A stretch of 64,000 nt of DNA from Aspidapion aeneum (GCA_963576565.1 OY755045.1:7499477-7563476), one strand, 5' to 3'. Positions 10,583 to 22,919 are shown, counted from the stretch's first letter. Made by a program: numbers and translations. Notes: generated by a model from the letters alone, not told the origin.

Positions 10583-13500
10583 TTGATTTTTTTGCAAGAG
10601 CCTCTTAATTTTTCTTACTACGGGACTGCGGATCGTGCAGGTATACCACATGGAAAAAATCTATACTGACCATAAGGTTCAGCAAATCCCGGTGACCTGT
10701 GAACTAAAAGTTAAAAGAAGATGGATAACACCCGATGTAAAATTTTACACCAGATTTGGCGGAAGAACAAACGACTTCGCTTTAAGGCATCGACATTTAG
10801 GTCATTAACTATATATACCTACCAAAGTACAAGCTACAAATTGTGATCTTCCTAACTTCTTAGAAGTATCACGATCTCTATTTCCTAAAAATGAATAAAA
10901 TCACAAAAACTTTGTGAATATTAAAGCTTTCTTTAATATGTAGTTAATTTTACAAATATTTGGTAAAAATCAAATTACAAAATACAAATAAATAAATATA
11001 TACATTTCACATAAAACTTGTGATATTAGAAAAAATAAAAGTTTCGCCCAAAAATATGTGCTAATACAAGTTCGTTTTAATTTTTGGTATATTTAGTTTA
11101 TTAGGCAGTCGTCTGTAGTGGTTTATAGTTTGTGAATATAAATTAAATAAATGTAATTTTATTTGCATTTTAAAGAACTAAAATTAAAAATATATTATGA
11201 TAATCCTATGTAATTGTGTAATCCTTTCTGTATGCAACTTTAATTTTGTGCTCTCGAATTCATACGTTGCCTTCGATCTATCTTTACGCAAGACTCCAAC
11301 CTACCCTTTGTTTTATGACTGTCGCACGGAATAGGCGATAGGCTATATATACTTTGTGAACCGACCCAATGTCAGCCTTGAAAACCGTTTTTTGTAAATA
11401 TCTCAGAAACTAAAGCTCCTACGAAGTTTTTCATTTAAATACAAATTATTAGGCAAAATGTAATCTACCATATTCTGAAATTTTTATCTTGATGCGATGC
11501 TCGGTTAAAAAGTTAGCATTTTTAAAAAATTTTAATTGTCAAAAAACTGTCATTAGCATTAATGGATTTTGACCAAAATCTAACCAGCTCGTTGGAGTGT
11601 CGAACACTATTTTTCCTAAGATTTTTATGAAAATTGATTCAGCGGTTTAGGAGTTATCGTGTTACGACGAGAAATACATATATAGTCTTTGCAACAAGGC
11701 TAGTCCTTTTGTTTAATCACCCCGTAATTCTGGTAACAAAACGCACGTGTATTCTTAATTCAGTTTTAAACCACAGGTTCCTAAGGTAACTGATAATGGA
11801 TGCTGCGAAACTAATTATCAGTTACCTTAATCTTAATATAATCGGTTACCTCCCTTTATAATAAGGGTGGTGGATCGGTGTTTAAACTGCCATTGTTTTG
11901 AAATCTCTGACTTTGAAAGATTATCGCTAATTTTTTATTTAAATTCTGATTTTGATTTGGAATAGTTTTTTGAGAAAAGGGTCTGTCCGAAAATGATTTT
12001 ATGTAGTGAAAAATTTATGAACAATTGGGGTGCCCTTCCGCCAAAGTTTCTACATTGGAAGATTTTCAGTGCGACTGACCGTAGAGCTACAAACCATGAA
12101 CAAACGATAAATTATTAATGATTATTTAATTTTTTCAAAAATGTTATTTTTTACAATGTATTTCGAGCTGGAGTTAAGCTAAGCTTTGCAATTTGTTTTG
12201 GTAAAAATTCATTCAAATAAGATTAGGCCCTATTTATATTATAGTTTTTGTAAACAGAAGTTTTTAATATTATTACCTAAGGATAAAGACTTAATAAAAG
12301 TTAAATTAGTACATACTCATTTCTCAGTATATAAGGATTTATATTTTTTGTTTAGGGTAAATTAAAACAGTATTTTATTATAATTTTTAATAAATAAACA
12401 TTTTTTATGGTCGACACATAGATCTTTTAAAAAGTATAATAAAATTCTCAACTGATTTAAGTGGAAATGCTTTGGGAATTTCAACAAAAACAGTATTGTA
12501 CAGACTCTTTCTGAGTGAATTAAAAAATATATTTCAGACACAATATTTAAACTAAAAATAGCGATATTGAGGCTATTACTAATTACTAAGTTTAAAATGT
12601 TGCAGTAGAACAGTAGAACAGCTCATAGGATTAAAAACCAACCAAAAACTGAAAATCTAAAATCTAACTAAAAAACAAACTGCAAAAATAATTTATTCTC
12701 ATCATCCAAAAAACTTCATCTCATAAACTGCCATTGTCAGTTATGACGAGAGGAGCGACATCAATAGCTGTTTCATTTTCTCAGTCTTCCAAAATTAGTT
12801 TTTCGCAATGCATCACGTAATTTTAACAATGCTTTTTAAACAATAGTTTAACAAACTTTTTTTAATTAGTTTTCTAAAGAAGTTGTTTTGAATGGCATCA
12901 CAAAGTCTTCAAACTTTTTGTCATTACCTATACTGTGTTTCTTAAAATTTTGCTCTGTAGTTATTACGGATGGGACTAAAGATCGAAAAAAGCGTGGAAT
13001 TTTCGTATGAACATTTTATCTTTGTCGCAATTTTTTTTACTATTTTGACTACTTGCCAAAAATTTTTTGTTTTGAAAGTTGACTTTTATTGTCAATTTAA
13101 ACTTTGATAGACAGACAGGCTTGCAACTGCCAACTGCAATCTGGGGCCAACAACGATTTTCGATGCCATTTTCTGTCTTCTTTATAGAAGAAAAATAAAA
13201 AAGGATAGCAAAGGGACTTGGGGTATTGCAAGGACTATACACACACACACCACACACACACAGAAACATCACGACGATATTGCCAAGATAGGTCAAAATA
13301 CCCCAAATATGAACACATTTTCGGCTTTATCTCAAAACATTTTTTTTCGTCAAAAATACTTCTTCTTGCCATTGCTGCGCGGGCTAAGAAGGTAAAAATA
13401 ATTAAGTAATTATTTAGGAAATTGCGGTGCTCGCATTATCTTACTAAAACTCAACTAACTTTTCTTGGATCTGCCCCTGTCAGTCTGATGCAGGTTGTAG

Positions 13501-13869
13501 ATAGAACCTGGAAAAATAAATAAATAAAAAACTTTAAAAAAAAATTTTTAGTACGCCTCTGTTTGAATGTGAAATGAAAAAAACAACCAAAAAAAATCTG
13601 GATGAGTCGAAAACTAACTTGAAGGTCACCAAGTCCATTATAGTCCACTTTAAATGTAGGTTTTTTTTTGCTTAATCTTAGTCATTCGATCGATCCACTT
13701 GAAAAATTTGTAACAGGTAGACATTATTTTATTTATTACATGTATGTGTATCCCAAACAGGATGTGAGCTATAGCAGATGATATAATAAAGTGATTTTAT
13801 AAATTATAACTAAAGGGAATAGATTAAAAAAGCTATAGAACTGAAAAAACATATTACTAACTTATATAA
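10583..13869. other. Long stretch without recognised genes
   Basis: About 3.3 kb of AT-rich DNA. Around 11580-11690 is a core-like sequence (GATTCAGCGGTTTAGGAGTT) typical of decayed microsatellite-bearing elements; a hairpin lies at 11783-11828 and a short CA repeat at 13241-13262. The 5' part (10650-10810) encodes a short open stretch (KRRWITPDVKFYTRF) that I cannot assign. Confidence 0.45.
11783..11828. repeat. Perfect 15-bp inverted repeat (hairpin)
   Basis: AAGGTAACTGATAAT pairs with ATTATCAGTTACCTT across a 16-nt loop. Confidence 0.8.
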
Positions 13870-15029
13870 TTAGTACAATAAAGTGGGGACTAGAGGTTAA
13901 TCTCAATAAGACAGAGTATATGTGTATCGGTGGAATGAAACAGGATATCAGCGAATTCAGTTCTGTGATGAGTATAAATACTTTGGTCTAAAAATTACAG
14001 CTGACGGAACACTAGACAAAGCTATAAAAGATCGAAACGTACAAGAAAGAAAAGCAATAACTTTATTAAATGGAATAATTTGGGACCAAAGTATATCAAA
14101 ACATAACAAAAAGCTTATATATAACACCATTGTAAAAAGTATTATTACATACGGCTCAGAAGTATGGCCTATCAAGGATAGAACAGAAAGAATGCTTTCC
14201 GCTACGGAGATGGACTATTGGAGAAGAGCAGCAGGGAAATCAAAAAGAGAAAGTGTTACAAATCAAAGAATAAGAGAAATTATGACAGTGGGGGAACGTA
14301 CTTTAGTGGATGCAAGGCCAACACAAAAATAGAGGCCACGACCCTGAAAAAATCAGCTGTTCTCCCGGGGCTGAATTTTACATTGGGTCTTATGGGAGGT
14401 CAGAAGTTTTTTTATGATATTTTCAAAATGGCACTACAGATTTCCGCAAAATTTCAGTGAAATATTCTCAGACACCATCCCGATATTCCACCAAAGTTTT
14501 GTAAGGAAGCAACATGATTAAAAGGTTAAAATCTTCAAGATTTAGCATTCCTTATTTTGAATTCAAATTACCCGCCATGTACCACATGCCAACTGTTATA
14601 TTTGACATGTATTTGACTTTGCCATATGTGATTGTCACATTCGCTTCTGCTTTAAACTTAATTTTTGTGTGAGCTAATGAAGAGGCTATGAAAAATTAGG
14701 GCTTACTATACATTAAAAAAAAATTGTTCTGCCAGAATAAAGTAAAAACAATCTCAAAAACGGCTTTATTTAACAAAAAATCAAATATCCATGAACCGTC
14801 ATTCCAACTTCAAAATTTTAAAGACAATCAGCTGTGTCGTAACGTGACCATCAAAAAAAAATCAGCCCCGGATGTGACGTCAACAAAGTGGAGGATCGTG
14901 GCCCGTCCATTTTGATAGCCCTGGTGGATGGTATAAGAACAAAACAACTGGTGATTATGATTATGGGCAAACAGAAACGAGTGGAGATTGGGTATCGGAA
15001 GACGTAGAACGTTGTGAAACCGATAAATA
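13870..15029 (+). pseudogene. LINE-A 3' half, split by an inserted DNA element
   Basis: It encodes the region C-terminal to the reverse transcriptase: CDEYKYFGLKITADGTLDKA, then AITLLNGIIWDQSISKHNKK, IITYGSEVWPIKDRTERMLS and YWRRAAGKSKRE, up to the VGERTLVD motif at about 14312. A 611-bp element then intervenes, after which the frame resumes with IRTKQL, suffers a further deletion, and ends with NEWRLGIGRRRT and the 3' end ACCGATAAATA. The start is 5' truncated. It is closely related to copies at 31.2 and 37.3 kb. Confidence 0.82.
14313..14923. mobile_element. 7-bp-TSD element, copy 1 (611 bp)
   Basis: Inserted in LINE-A between two copies of GTGGATG (14306-14312, 14924-14930). Ends are CAAGGCCAACAC and, inverted, CAGGGCTATCAAAATGGACG; beyond the first six or seven bases the two ends also share GGCCACGA further in. 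Two more copies (17195-17772 and 57953-58555) are each flanked by a different perfect 7-bp duplication. No transposase is encoded. The superfamily is not settled: P-like, Dada-like or an atypical hAT are possible. Confidence 0.85.
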
Positions 15030-15031
15030 TA

Positions 15032-15213
15032 CAGTCGAACCTCTATAACTCGAACCTGAAGGGACAACCAAAACAGTTCGAGTTATGGAGGGTTCGAGTT
15101 ATAGAAACTCGAGTTACATAGGTTAAAATACATGTAAAAAGTGTAGGGACCGCTTAAAAGGTTCGAGTTATAGAGGGGTTCGAGTTATAAAGGTTCGAGT
15201 TAGAGAGGTTCGA

Positions 15214-15216
<3 letters not shown>
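15032..15216. mobile_element. pogo/Tigger-like MITE (185 bp), copy 2
   Basis: Same 185-bp length and ends as the copy at 6928, flanked by TA (15030-15031 and 15217-15218). It sits exactly in the AT tail of the LINE-A fragment. Confidence 0.85.

Positions 15217-15258
<42 letters not shown>
15217..15258. repeat. (TA)n microsatellite
   Basis: About 21 TA units starting at the TA target dinucleotide of the MITE. Confidence 0.95.
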
Positions 15259-15259
<1 letters not shown>

Positions 15260-15261
15260 CT

Positions 15262-15330
15262 AGGCTCACTCAAAAGTGAGCCACAATAGACCCCCTGATG
15301 GTCGCAGTGGAGGGGCTGCAAAACCCACTC
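15262..15330 (+). mobile_element. LINE-G 3'-terminal fragment
   Basis: Matches in the plus strand the 3' untranslated end of the RNase H LINE at 20.5 kb (shared words CACTCAAAAGTGAGCC and ACAATAGACCC, then CACATATGAATC). No coding sequence remains. Confidence 0.6.
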
Positions 15331-16054
15331 ACATATGAATCTTAAAAAGTTGTGTAGTACTGCAGTTATCACCAAATACCTGACTATAACCAAATTGAAT
15401 TTCCTACCCAATTGTATTTTTTCAAATCTATTTTTTTGAGTAAAATTAACATAATTTAATATTCATCAATAACATTATCTATCTTGAGGAAGGCATTATT
15501 TTATATACTAAACTTTCTTTACCCTATTTATTAATCATATTATTCTTCTTTATAGTTCTTATTCTTTGTCATTATTCCTTCACGTTTATCTGTTACATTT
15601 AATTTTTTCTCTCGAATAATTGGAAAAATGGGTTTCTCCTTTACCTACATTTTAATATAATTTATGGGGCACTTATACATGCAAATTTATGAAAATCGTT
15701 TGTTTTTATGTAATTATCCCATTTCATGGTATGATTTAATACGGATGTGTGAAAAATCCGGGTTTTTTAATTAGAACATGGGCGTATCTAGGGCGTACAA
15801 AGGGGGCTGACCTCCCCCTGATGTACCATAGGCCTCCCCTGATGTCCATCCCAACCCCTACTAGAAGAGATTGGTATAATATGACACACTTTTTCCTTAA
15901 ATGCTCATATCATATATTTTTTTAAAATTATTAAGAAGCTAACAAAAGTACATAACAGGATGGCGCCTTGGGAGGGGCCGAGAGTCTTGGGGGGGGGGGG
16001 CAAGATCCTAAGGTGCTGTATTTTATGTTATTTTATTTTTTTATTCATAAAATA
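15331..16054. other. No gene recognised; decayed MITE ends
   Basis: AT-rich DNA with GGGCGTATCTAGGG near 15781 and a G-run near 15990, which look like remains of hAT-type MITEs. Confidence 0.4.
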
Positions 16055-17024
16055 CAGTGAAGTCCGGATATAACGAACCTCAAAAATGAACTAAATACGG
16101 TTCGTTATATCCGAGGTTCGTTATAAACAGTAATAAATAAATTTTGTTTAATTTTTTGTGTTTCTTTTTTTAATAGTATCCAAGATTAAAAAAATATTAC
16201 AAAAAATATTAAAATATTTTTAAGAAAAGGCAGAATACATACAAATAAAGATGTTTATTATTATTGTTATACATAGAAATATGTAAAGTACATACACAAA
16301 AGAAGCCTAAATCTTTTTTTTTATTATTGTGAAATCCATAATTTTTGTTTGTACATTTCTACTTGAAAAATATTCCCTGTTTATATAGCTTTCAAGGTTA
16401 CAAAATGATGCTCATATTTTGTCAGGAACTTGGCGTGATTCCAAAAAATTACGAGTTTCCGAAGTTTTGTTTTCCATTTCACGAATGGTTGGAACATAAA
16501 CCTTAGTGACTTCAACAGAATTATCTTGAACAGGATCATCATTATCCTTCTCATTATCACTTGAAACCATGTTTGAGGTTACGGAGAGATTATAATTTGC
16601 TCATCAGTCAACGTTTCTCTTGCTCCAATGTCTTTATCAATAGTCACATAATCGTTAAAATTGAAGTCACACATTTTTCTCTTAGCTTGTTCTTCTACTA
16701 AATTAAGCATATCATTATCGAATTCATACTCGTGATCATATTCTGGGTCTTATGCATGTCTTTGCAACCATTCGTGTCGTTGTCGTATCGTCTAGTGTGA
16801 AAACGCCCATTGTCTGCTTATATAAAGTTCGTTTTAAAAGAAAAATACATATTCTAGATTATTAAAATTAGGTTCGCTATATCCGGAAGTTCGCTATAAG
16901 CGGGATCGTTATAACCAGTAAGACAATACATGAGTATTTATGGATGACGTTTCGTATAAAGAAAAAAGGTTCGTATTAACCAGAAGTTCGCTATAAACGG
17001 GTTCGTTATAAGCGGACTTCACTG
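16055..17024 (-). mobile_element. Tigger/pogo-like element, 970 bp, internally deleted
   Basis: Ends CAGTGAAGTCCGGATATAAC and inverted GCGGACTTCACTG, flanked by TA on both sides (16053-16054, 17025-17026). Subterminal GGTTCGTTATA words repeat in both margins. The interior carries the C-terminal part of a transposase on the minus strand. TIR sequence, TA duplication and the protein remnant agree on a pogo-group transposon. Confidence 0.85.
16370..16760 (-). pseudogene. Tigger-like transposase, C-terminal remnant
   Basis: The minus strand encodes DPEYDHEYEFDNDMLNLVEE, then MCDFNFNDYVTIDKDIGARE and TLTDEQI; after a frameshift it continues with VPTIREMENKTSETRNFLES. The acidic 'VTIDKDI...TLTDEQI' block and the following helix-rich segment are what lies C-terminal to the DDE domain in Tigger-like transposases. 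The HTH and catalytic parts are missing. Confidence 0.7.
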
Positions 17025-17194
17025 TATGTCAAAAATGCTTACAAAAATGTATGTTTGGGAGGAATAATATACATATGGGGCTTTCCATGTCATGCCTGCC
17101 GCATATTCATATCTGTCACCTGGAATAGCGATTCGAACGAGCCCGAGCTCAGTTCTTATCCATCACATGTTATCAACGCGTCTTCATAACCAGC

Positions 17195-17772
17195 CAGGGC
17201 TATTAAAATGGACGGGTCACGATCCTCCACTTTGTTGACGTCACATCCGGGGCTGATTTTTTTTTTGATGGTCACGTTACGACACAGCTGATTGTCTTTA
17301 AATTTTTGAAGTTGGAATGACGGTTCATGGATATTTGATTTTTTGTTAAATAAAGCCGTTTTTGTGATTGTTTTTACTTTATTCTGGCAGAACAATTTTT
17401 TTTAAAGTATAGTAAGCCCTAATTTTTCATAGCCGCTTCATTAGCTCACACAAAAATTAAGTTTAAAGCAGAAGCGAATGTGACAATCACATATGACAAA
17501 GTCAAATACATGTCAAATATAACAGTTGGCATGTGGTACATGGCGGGTAATTTGAATTCAAAATAAGGAATGCTAAATCTTGAAGATTTTAACCTTTTAA
17601 TCATGTTGCTTCCTTACAAACCTTTGGTGGAATATCGGGATGGTGTCTGAGAATATTTCACTGAAATTTTGCGGAAATCTGTAGTGCCATTTTGAAAATA
17701 TCATAAAAAAACAGCCCCGGGAGAACAGCTGATTTTTTCAGGGTCGTGGCCTCTATTTTTGTGTTGGCCTTG
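17195..17772. mobile_element. 7-bp-TSD element, copy 2 (578 bp)
   Basis: Opposite orientation to copy 1. Flanked by AACCAGC on both sides (17188-17194, 17773-17779). Ends CAGGGCTATTAAAATGGACG and GTTGGCCTTG. It lacks about 34 bp present in the other two copies next to the ATCATAAAAAAAC word. Confidence 0.87.
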
Positions 17773-18080
17773 AACCAGCATGTGAAATCGCGATATTTTA
17801 GTACATTGAATAATTTTTAAATACCTAGTTAGATATCAAAAATGCAATTTTCACAATTTTTGTGTATGTCTGTCATGACGCAAATATTGCCAAGCTGATT
17901 TTGATGAGGTGGTAAAAATAATACGAACCGAACCGAACCTTAAACAGTGAATACAACTTACTTCCGTTTCTTCTTCCGTTGACAAGTTCATTCTGAATAA
18001 ACAATCATCAATGTAATCATAAACTATGTATATGTTGAGGGTAAAAATAAGCTCATCTTTTTTGCAAAGTAAGACAAAAG

Positions 18081-18105
18081 CACGGATCACCTCAGGTGAT
18101 CCGTG
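18081..18105. repeat. 25-bp palindrome flanked by an 11-bp direct repeat
   Basis: CACGGATCACCT and its complement AGGTGATCCGTG meet at a single C. The word GACAAAAGCAC occurs at 18073-18083 and again at 18105-18115, overlapping the palindrome ends. Confidence 0.85.
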
Positions 18106-18146
18106 ACAAAAGCACCTGGCTCGCTACACAGCTGAAGGTGAGAGAA

Positions 18147-18485
18147 GAGCGGTTTTTTTTACCTCTGCGTTTTGGGAGGGGGGCTTTAACTTTGATGTTT
18201 ATAAAAATTGAATTTTTGCTCAAATCATTTTTGTATAGTCTATTTTGAGTATAACTATTTAGTTGAAATTCATCCGTACTTTTATTAGCTCACACATATA
18301 CTATACTATAGTAGTGTGAGCTATGGTGATCCTAATTTTTTCGAGAAAAAAAAAGTTGCTCCGATTTCAAAATTTTTTATATATCTTTGCGTTTCAGATG
18401 ATTTTGAAACTTTTTTGTTGCGCCGTCTCTCTGTCTGTCTGCCTGTCTGTCTGTCTGTCTGTATGTCTGTCTGGCTGTCTGTCTT

Positions 18486-18518
<33 letters not shown>

Positions 18519-19097
18519 ATGTCTGTATGTCTGTATGTCTGTATGTCTGTCTGTAACGATCAACGCGCATAACTCAAAAACCGCTTGGCCGATTTTAATG
18601 AAATTTGGTACCTAGGCTGGGTCTTGGGTCGAGATGGTCCCATTTGAAAATGAACAAACTCCACTGAACACAAACCAAATAAAAGGGTGGGGGTAGATTT
18701 AAAAAATTAGAGTTTATGTGAAAATATGGCGTGTGTGATATCAAAAGAAAGGTAGTTGAGTCTGGAGTTAAACAAAATACATTTTAGTTTTTGCTTTTTT
18801 TAAGGTAGTAAGTAAATTTTAAAAATTTGAGTTTATGTCAAAACATGGCTTGTGTGTGTGGTATCAAACAAAAGGTAATTTAGTCTGGAGTTGAATAAAA
18901 TATATTTCAGTTTTTAGTTATATTAGCTCACACGTAAACTATAACTATAGTACCTAGTGTGAGCTTAGGGGCCCATATATTGGCAGAGTATTTTTTAGGG
19001 TATACTTATTCATAAAGTGAAATAGGCAGTAAAAAGTTTTCTTTTTTAGGCAAGTTAAGCCCCGCTCCCAAAACGCACAGTAAAAAAAAACCGCTTT
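18147..19097. mobile_element. TIR element interrupted by copy M2
   Basis: The left margin (AGCGGTTTTTTTTACC then GCGTTTTGGGAG) reappears inverted at 19060-19097. The arms bracket the microsatellite element M2, suggesting a small TIR element that received it. Confidence 0.5.
18287..18990 (+). mobile_element. Microsatellite-bearing element, copy M2 (704 bp)
   Basis: Starts AGCTCACACATATACTATAC and ends TTGGCAGAGTA followed by TTTT. Palindromic modules lie at both ends, the CTGT tract at about 18427-18553 has many CTGTATGT variants, and two 3' tandem units remain. Confidence 0.75.
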
Positions 19098-20449
19098 CCT
19101 TTTTTACTGGAAAGTCGGAAGCGAGGGTCGATACTTAACAAAGAAATCGAATTTGGGACACCAAAAAAATTCATTGTATTTTTGTTTTTTTTTTCCAAAA
19201 AAAACTTGTATTGGGTACCTTTCCTATACTATTTACAGTTGTTAGGAAAGGTAAAAAAACTACATGTCAAGAGTTTAACATCTATGACCCCATCAAAAGT
19301 TTACAATATTTCTATAATTCACCCAATCAGAAATAACAAGCCCGAAGTCGGATGAAATTTTCGGAAAAAATCCGATTTTCTCAAAGTGCGTTACGAAGCA
19401 CATTTTGTGGATTGAACGGTTTTGCCATGGGGGACCTACTAAACAAAAGCCCGTATACCTCTTTAGTTATGACGTCGAAATCAAGAATAAATGTGCCTCT
19501 GTAATTAGGGGATAACGGTGTTGGTTGGGTAGCAGGTGAAAGTGGTACTGCAGACAATTTTAGTGACTGATAAAAATATTAAACGTTAATAAATTTGTTA
19601 TTTATTTATGACGATCTCGAAAGGCAATTGGTGGTTCTTGAAGGAAGAACTACTGTGTTTTTTTCAATTATGTAAATAATGCAGGAAAAATACCTGTTTA
19701 ATTTTCTTCTTTGAAACTTCACATATTCACTTCTTAATATATATTTTATTTTGTTCTTCCTAACCCTTTTGCTAATTTGCTTTTAGGTTTTAAGAACCTT
19801 TACATTGTATGTTTATTGTAAATATATTTATTAAGCAACATTTTAATCGTTGATTGAATAATACTATTCAACTGTTTAATTTACTTAGTACTATTGTTTA
19901 GGTTTGGGACATTCCAAAACCAGAGAAAGATAGAAACAATATTTTAAAACACTAAAAACAGCAATAATGAAAAGGTTGAGAATTAAAATAAACTCTAGAA
20001 GTAAAGAGCAAAATAGTTTAATGAATAACAAGTGTTATACAAAGTTAAAATAATTGACATATTTAAAATTTCCCCGGGGAAAAATATAATAAACGCCCCC
20101 CTTTTATCAAGCGAAGTGAAGCCTATAAAAACCAACTAAAGAATGTTTGTACCGATTTTATTGCATCAGTGAAAACAACCGTGCTCTGTAGGCTCTCATA
20201 GCTTGCCGTTGATTCGCCCAAACTCTAACGGCAAAGCACTTCACAAAGAAATAGAAAGACTGTGCTTTAAACGCTCTAGACAAACAGAAAAGAAAATACA
20301 CCAGCGCAAACCAGAGATACGTCGACTTAGAAAAACGTTACAAATTAAAATTACACAGTGTGTTTTTAAAAAAATTAAATAGTTTATTAAATTTGTTTCC
20401 ATTACAAAATATAAATTATTTTGATGTTAGTGGCTTAAAGGAAAGACTG
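19098..20449. other. No gene recognised
   Basis: AT-rich DNA. GAATTTGGGACACC at 19150 is a partial end of the CAGGGTGTCCC MITE family seen complete at 22966. Nothing coding is evident. Confidence 0.45.
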
Positions 20450-21300
20450 ATGATTGATGATGATTCATATGTGGGCATTGTAGCCCTTCCAATGCAATCA
20501 CTAGTGGGTCTATTGTGGCTCACTTTTGAGTGGTTTGTTACCACTGTATGCCTAGTCCTCCAAAAAGGCCGGCTATCATTTGGGTGAGACACTGTTCAGA
20601 TCTTCTGAGTCAATCTGAGGTTTACCGAAAGTCTTCTGACATAAACGTGCAATAGCCAGACATTCGCACAGTACATGTCTGACTGTTTCGGTTCATTCGG
20701 TCTCTTCTATTAGTCCCATTCTGTGAATGGGTACTCTGAGTCGACAGTGACCCGTAGAAAAACCAGTTACTATACGTATCTCCTGTCTTTTAAGTCCAGT
20801 GATGTTCCTGGCTCTGTTTCTACAAGGTCCTTTAATGAACTCTTTAGAGTGAGCCAGTTCTGGTATATTAATCCAGTATTGTTGGAAGCTATTCTCCATC
20901 TAATTTAATATGGTTGATTTAGCAGCATTATATGACATCCCCAGGTCTGGTTCGGGGTCGAAAAATTCGGCAGATGCCACTTCCCTCGCTGCTTGGTCTG
21001 CGGCCTCATTTCCCTCGTGCCCAGAATGCCCTGGTATCCATATTATTGACACATTGTTAGCGTTACCAAGCGCATTCAGCGAATCCCTGCAGCTCCTCAC
21101 GGTTCTCGATGAGACCGTATAGGAATCAAGCGCTCTTAAGGTTGCTTGACTATCGGAGACGATTTTTATTGAAAACAATATTTACAAGTCGTGTAAACAT
21201 TGTTGAGAGACAAATTAGTCGAATACAACTTTTGTTAAAATACAGCGATCCTGAAAATATATGCCTAAAAACAAGTCGCTGCGTTGCCATAAATTAAATT
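20450..21300 (-). pseudogene. LINE-G 3' end with RNase H domain
   Basis: From 21178 leftwards the minus strand encodes FSIKIVSDSQATLRALDSYT, then NNVSIIWIPGHSGHEGNEAA and DQAAREVAS: the DS-x-x-x-x-x-AL and WIPGHSG-x-x-GNE-x-AD motifs of RNase H. After a frameshift come FQQYWINIPELAHSKEFIKG, RIVTGFSTGHCRLR and TVRHVLCECL, the cysteine/histidine tail that follows RNase H in I/R1-type LINEs. The 3' end carries ATC-rich repeats near 20445-20465. The reverse transcriptase is absent, so this is a 5'-truncated, frameshifted copy. Confidence 0.82.
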
Positions 21301-21309
21301 TTAGTTACA

Positions 21310-21545
21310 AATTGTGATAGGCTTTCGCGGCCATCGTCTAATGGTGGGTGTGCTTTCGGACTGTTCGGCCGTCGTCGTTGGAAATTCGTTCTCGACGTTT
21401 CGCCATCTCGAGTGGATGGCATCTTCAGGAGATGTTGACAGTTTGTCGGCTTCTCGAAGACTGGTGGCTAGTCTGTCGCGGGCGCAGGTTATATACGCTA
21501 TGGTGGGCGGGGCGTATATCAGAGCTGGTCGGTGATTGGTCACTT
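21310..21545 (-). other. GC-richer segment with hammerhead-like core, possibly PLE-derived
   Basis: On the minus strand CTGAAGA (21422-21428) is followed by one extra T, a 6-bp stem GCCATC/GATGGC (21415-21420 with 21402-21407) and GAAACG. That is the order of a hammerhead core, but an extra base precedes stem II and the base expected to be U16.1 is A. Penelope-like elements often carry such motifs. No protein of that family is visible here. Confidence 0.35.
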
Positions 21546-22612
21546 TCCCGAGATTCAGTTTTGTTGTTCTTAACCTAGTCTTGCATGTAATTAATACTTG
21601 TTGAAGTCTAAGAAAATTATATTTAATTAAAAATATTAAAAAACTTATAAATGGCAAAATACCATTTATATTCAAATCTTGTTTTGTTACAGGTTCATTA
21701 TTGAGGCCTTTATTTTAGCTTGCTAACTTGCATTGCATTTCGCAATGTCTTATTGAGAAATGAGAGTTGGATAGATAGATGGACATTGGATTGGTACAAA
21801 GAGCAAGTTGTTTTCTTATTAGTTCTTCAGACCGACTGATGTAAAATTTTTCTAAAAACGAATATCTCAGAATACAGTTATTGTATTTATAGAGTGATAT
21901 TTTTCGTTAAAAAAAATCACTGTACAATAACATTTTACATGTATACATAGAGTTTGTTTTTGTGAAGATAAATAACTGATTTGTTAATGCCCACTTTTGG
22001 TATTCTTCCGTTAACTTTCTCATCATATACTCCATGTCTTCTTTATAATGAGCTACAATTACTTGGTCGTCAGCAAACTGTACTGTGTATATGGTAAATC
22101 GGTCGTTAAGTTGTATTCTCATGCCGTGCACTTTAGGTTTCCAGTTTTTTAGAACTACTGCGATATATATTTTAAAAAGAGTTGGAGAAATACAAAAGCC
22201 CTGTCTTAAGCCTTTCGTTACCAAGAATTCTTTTGAAAGTTGATTTCCAATTTTAATTTTAGATTTTGACCATTTGCATATATATCGCTTTTATGTATGT
22301 ATGATTGATATTAGTTTGCTCTAACACTGTCCATAATTTTTCTACTGGAAAAGTATCATATATGCTTTTTGTAGGTCCACAAAGGTAACATGAGTCTTTA
22401 TATTTCAGGCGCTCCTTTTTTCAATTACTTTTTAAAGACAAAAAAAAACGAGTCGTTAAATACCGAGATGAATTCCAAAACGTGCGCAAGCGTTGATCTG
22501 TCACTTCTGCCAACCAATCAACTGAGAGATATTTCAGTATAGTTTTATACAGCAAAACTTTAATAATTCCCAGTTCTTTTTGATGAAAATTCGTCGTTTT
22601 TGTGCTGTGAAA

Positions 22613-22675
22613 ATGCCGGTGACGTGCAAGTTGTGTGACAAATTATTTAGTGCCCAATTTAATTTGAATCATTGA
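22613..22675 (+). pseudogene. Zinc-finger-like N-terminal fragment
   Basis: ATG at 22613 gives MPVTCKLCDKLFSAQFNLNH and a stop at 22673. CKLC...F...H looks like the start of a C2H2 finger, but spacing and the second His are not intact. It could be the first exon of the gene once carried by the surrounding TIR element. No other motif follows. Confidence 0.3.
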
Positions 22676-22919
22676 CTTCTAATGATTTGAATAAACACTG
22701 TCATCGGGGTTCTACTGTATGTCTATGGTACGATAAACATTTTTTTTAAAGATTTAGCGCATTTAAATTTGTCAATACTCCCATGGCAAAACAAAATAAA
22801 CGTGAAATGCATATAGAAGAAATACTGCATATACCTCAAAAAATATTAATCGCAGCACATAGATATTGTATATTTTTGAAATCAAAAAGAAAAGACGAAT
22901 CTTAAAATGCAAAAATATA

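Noticed and set aside
21301..21675. 124-codon minus-strand frame
   Set aside because: No family motif; it covers the hammerhead-like repeat and a LINE flank, so probably chance.
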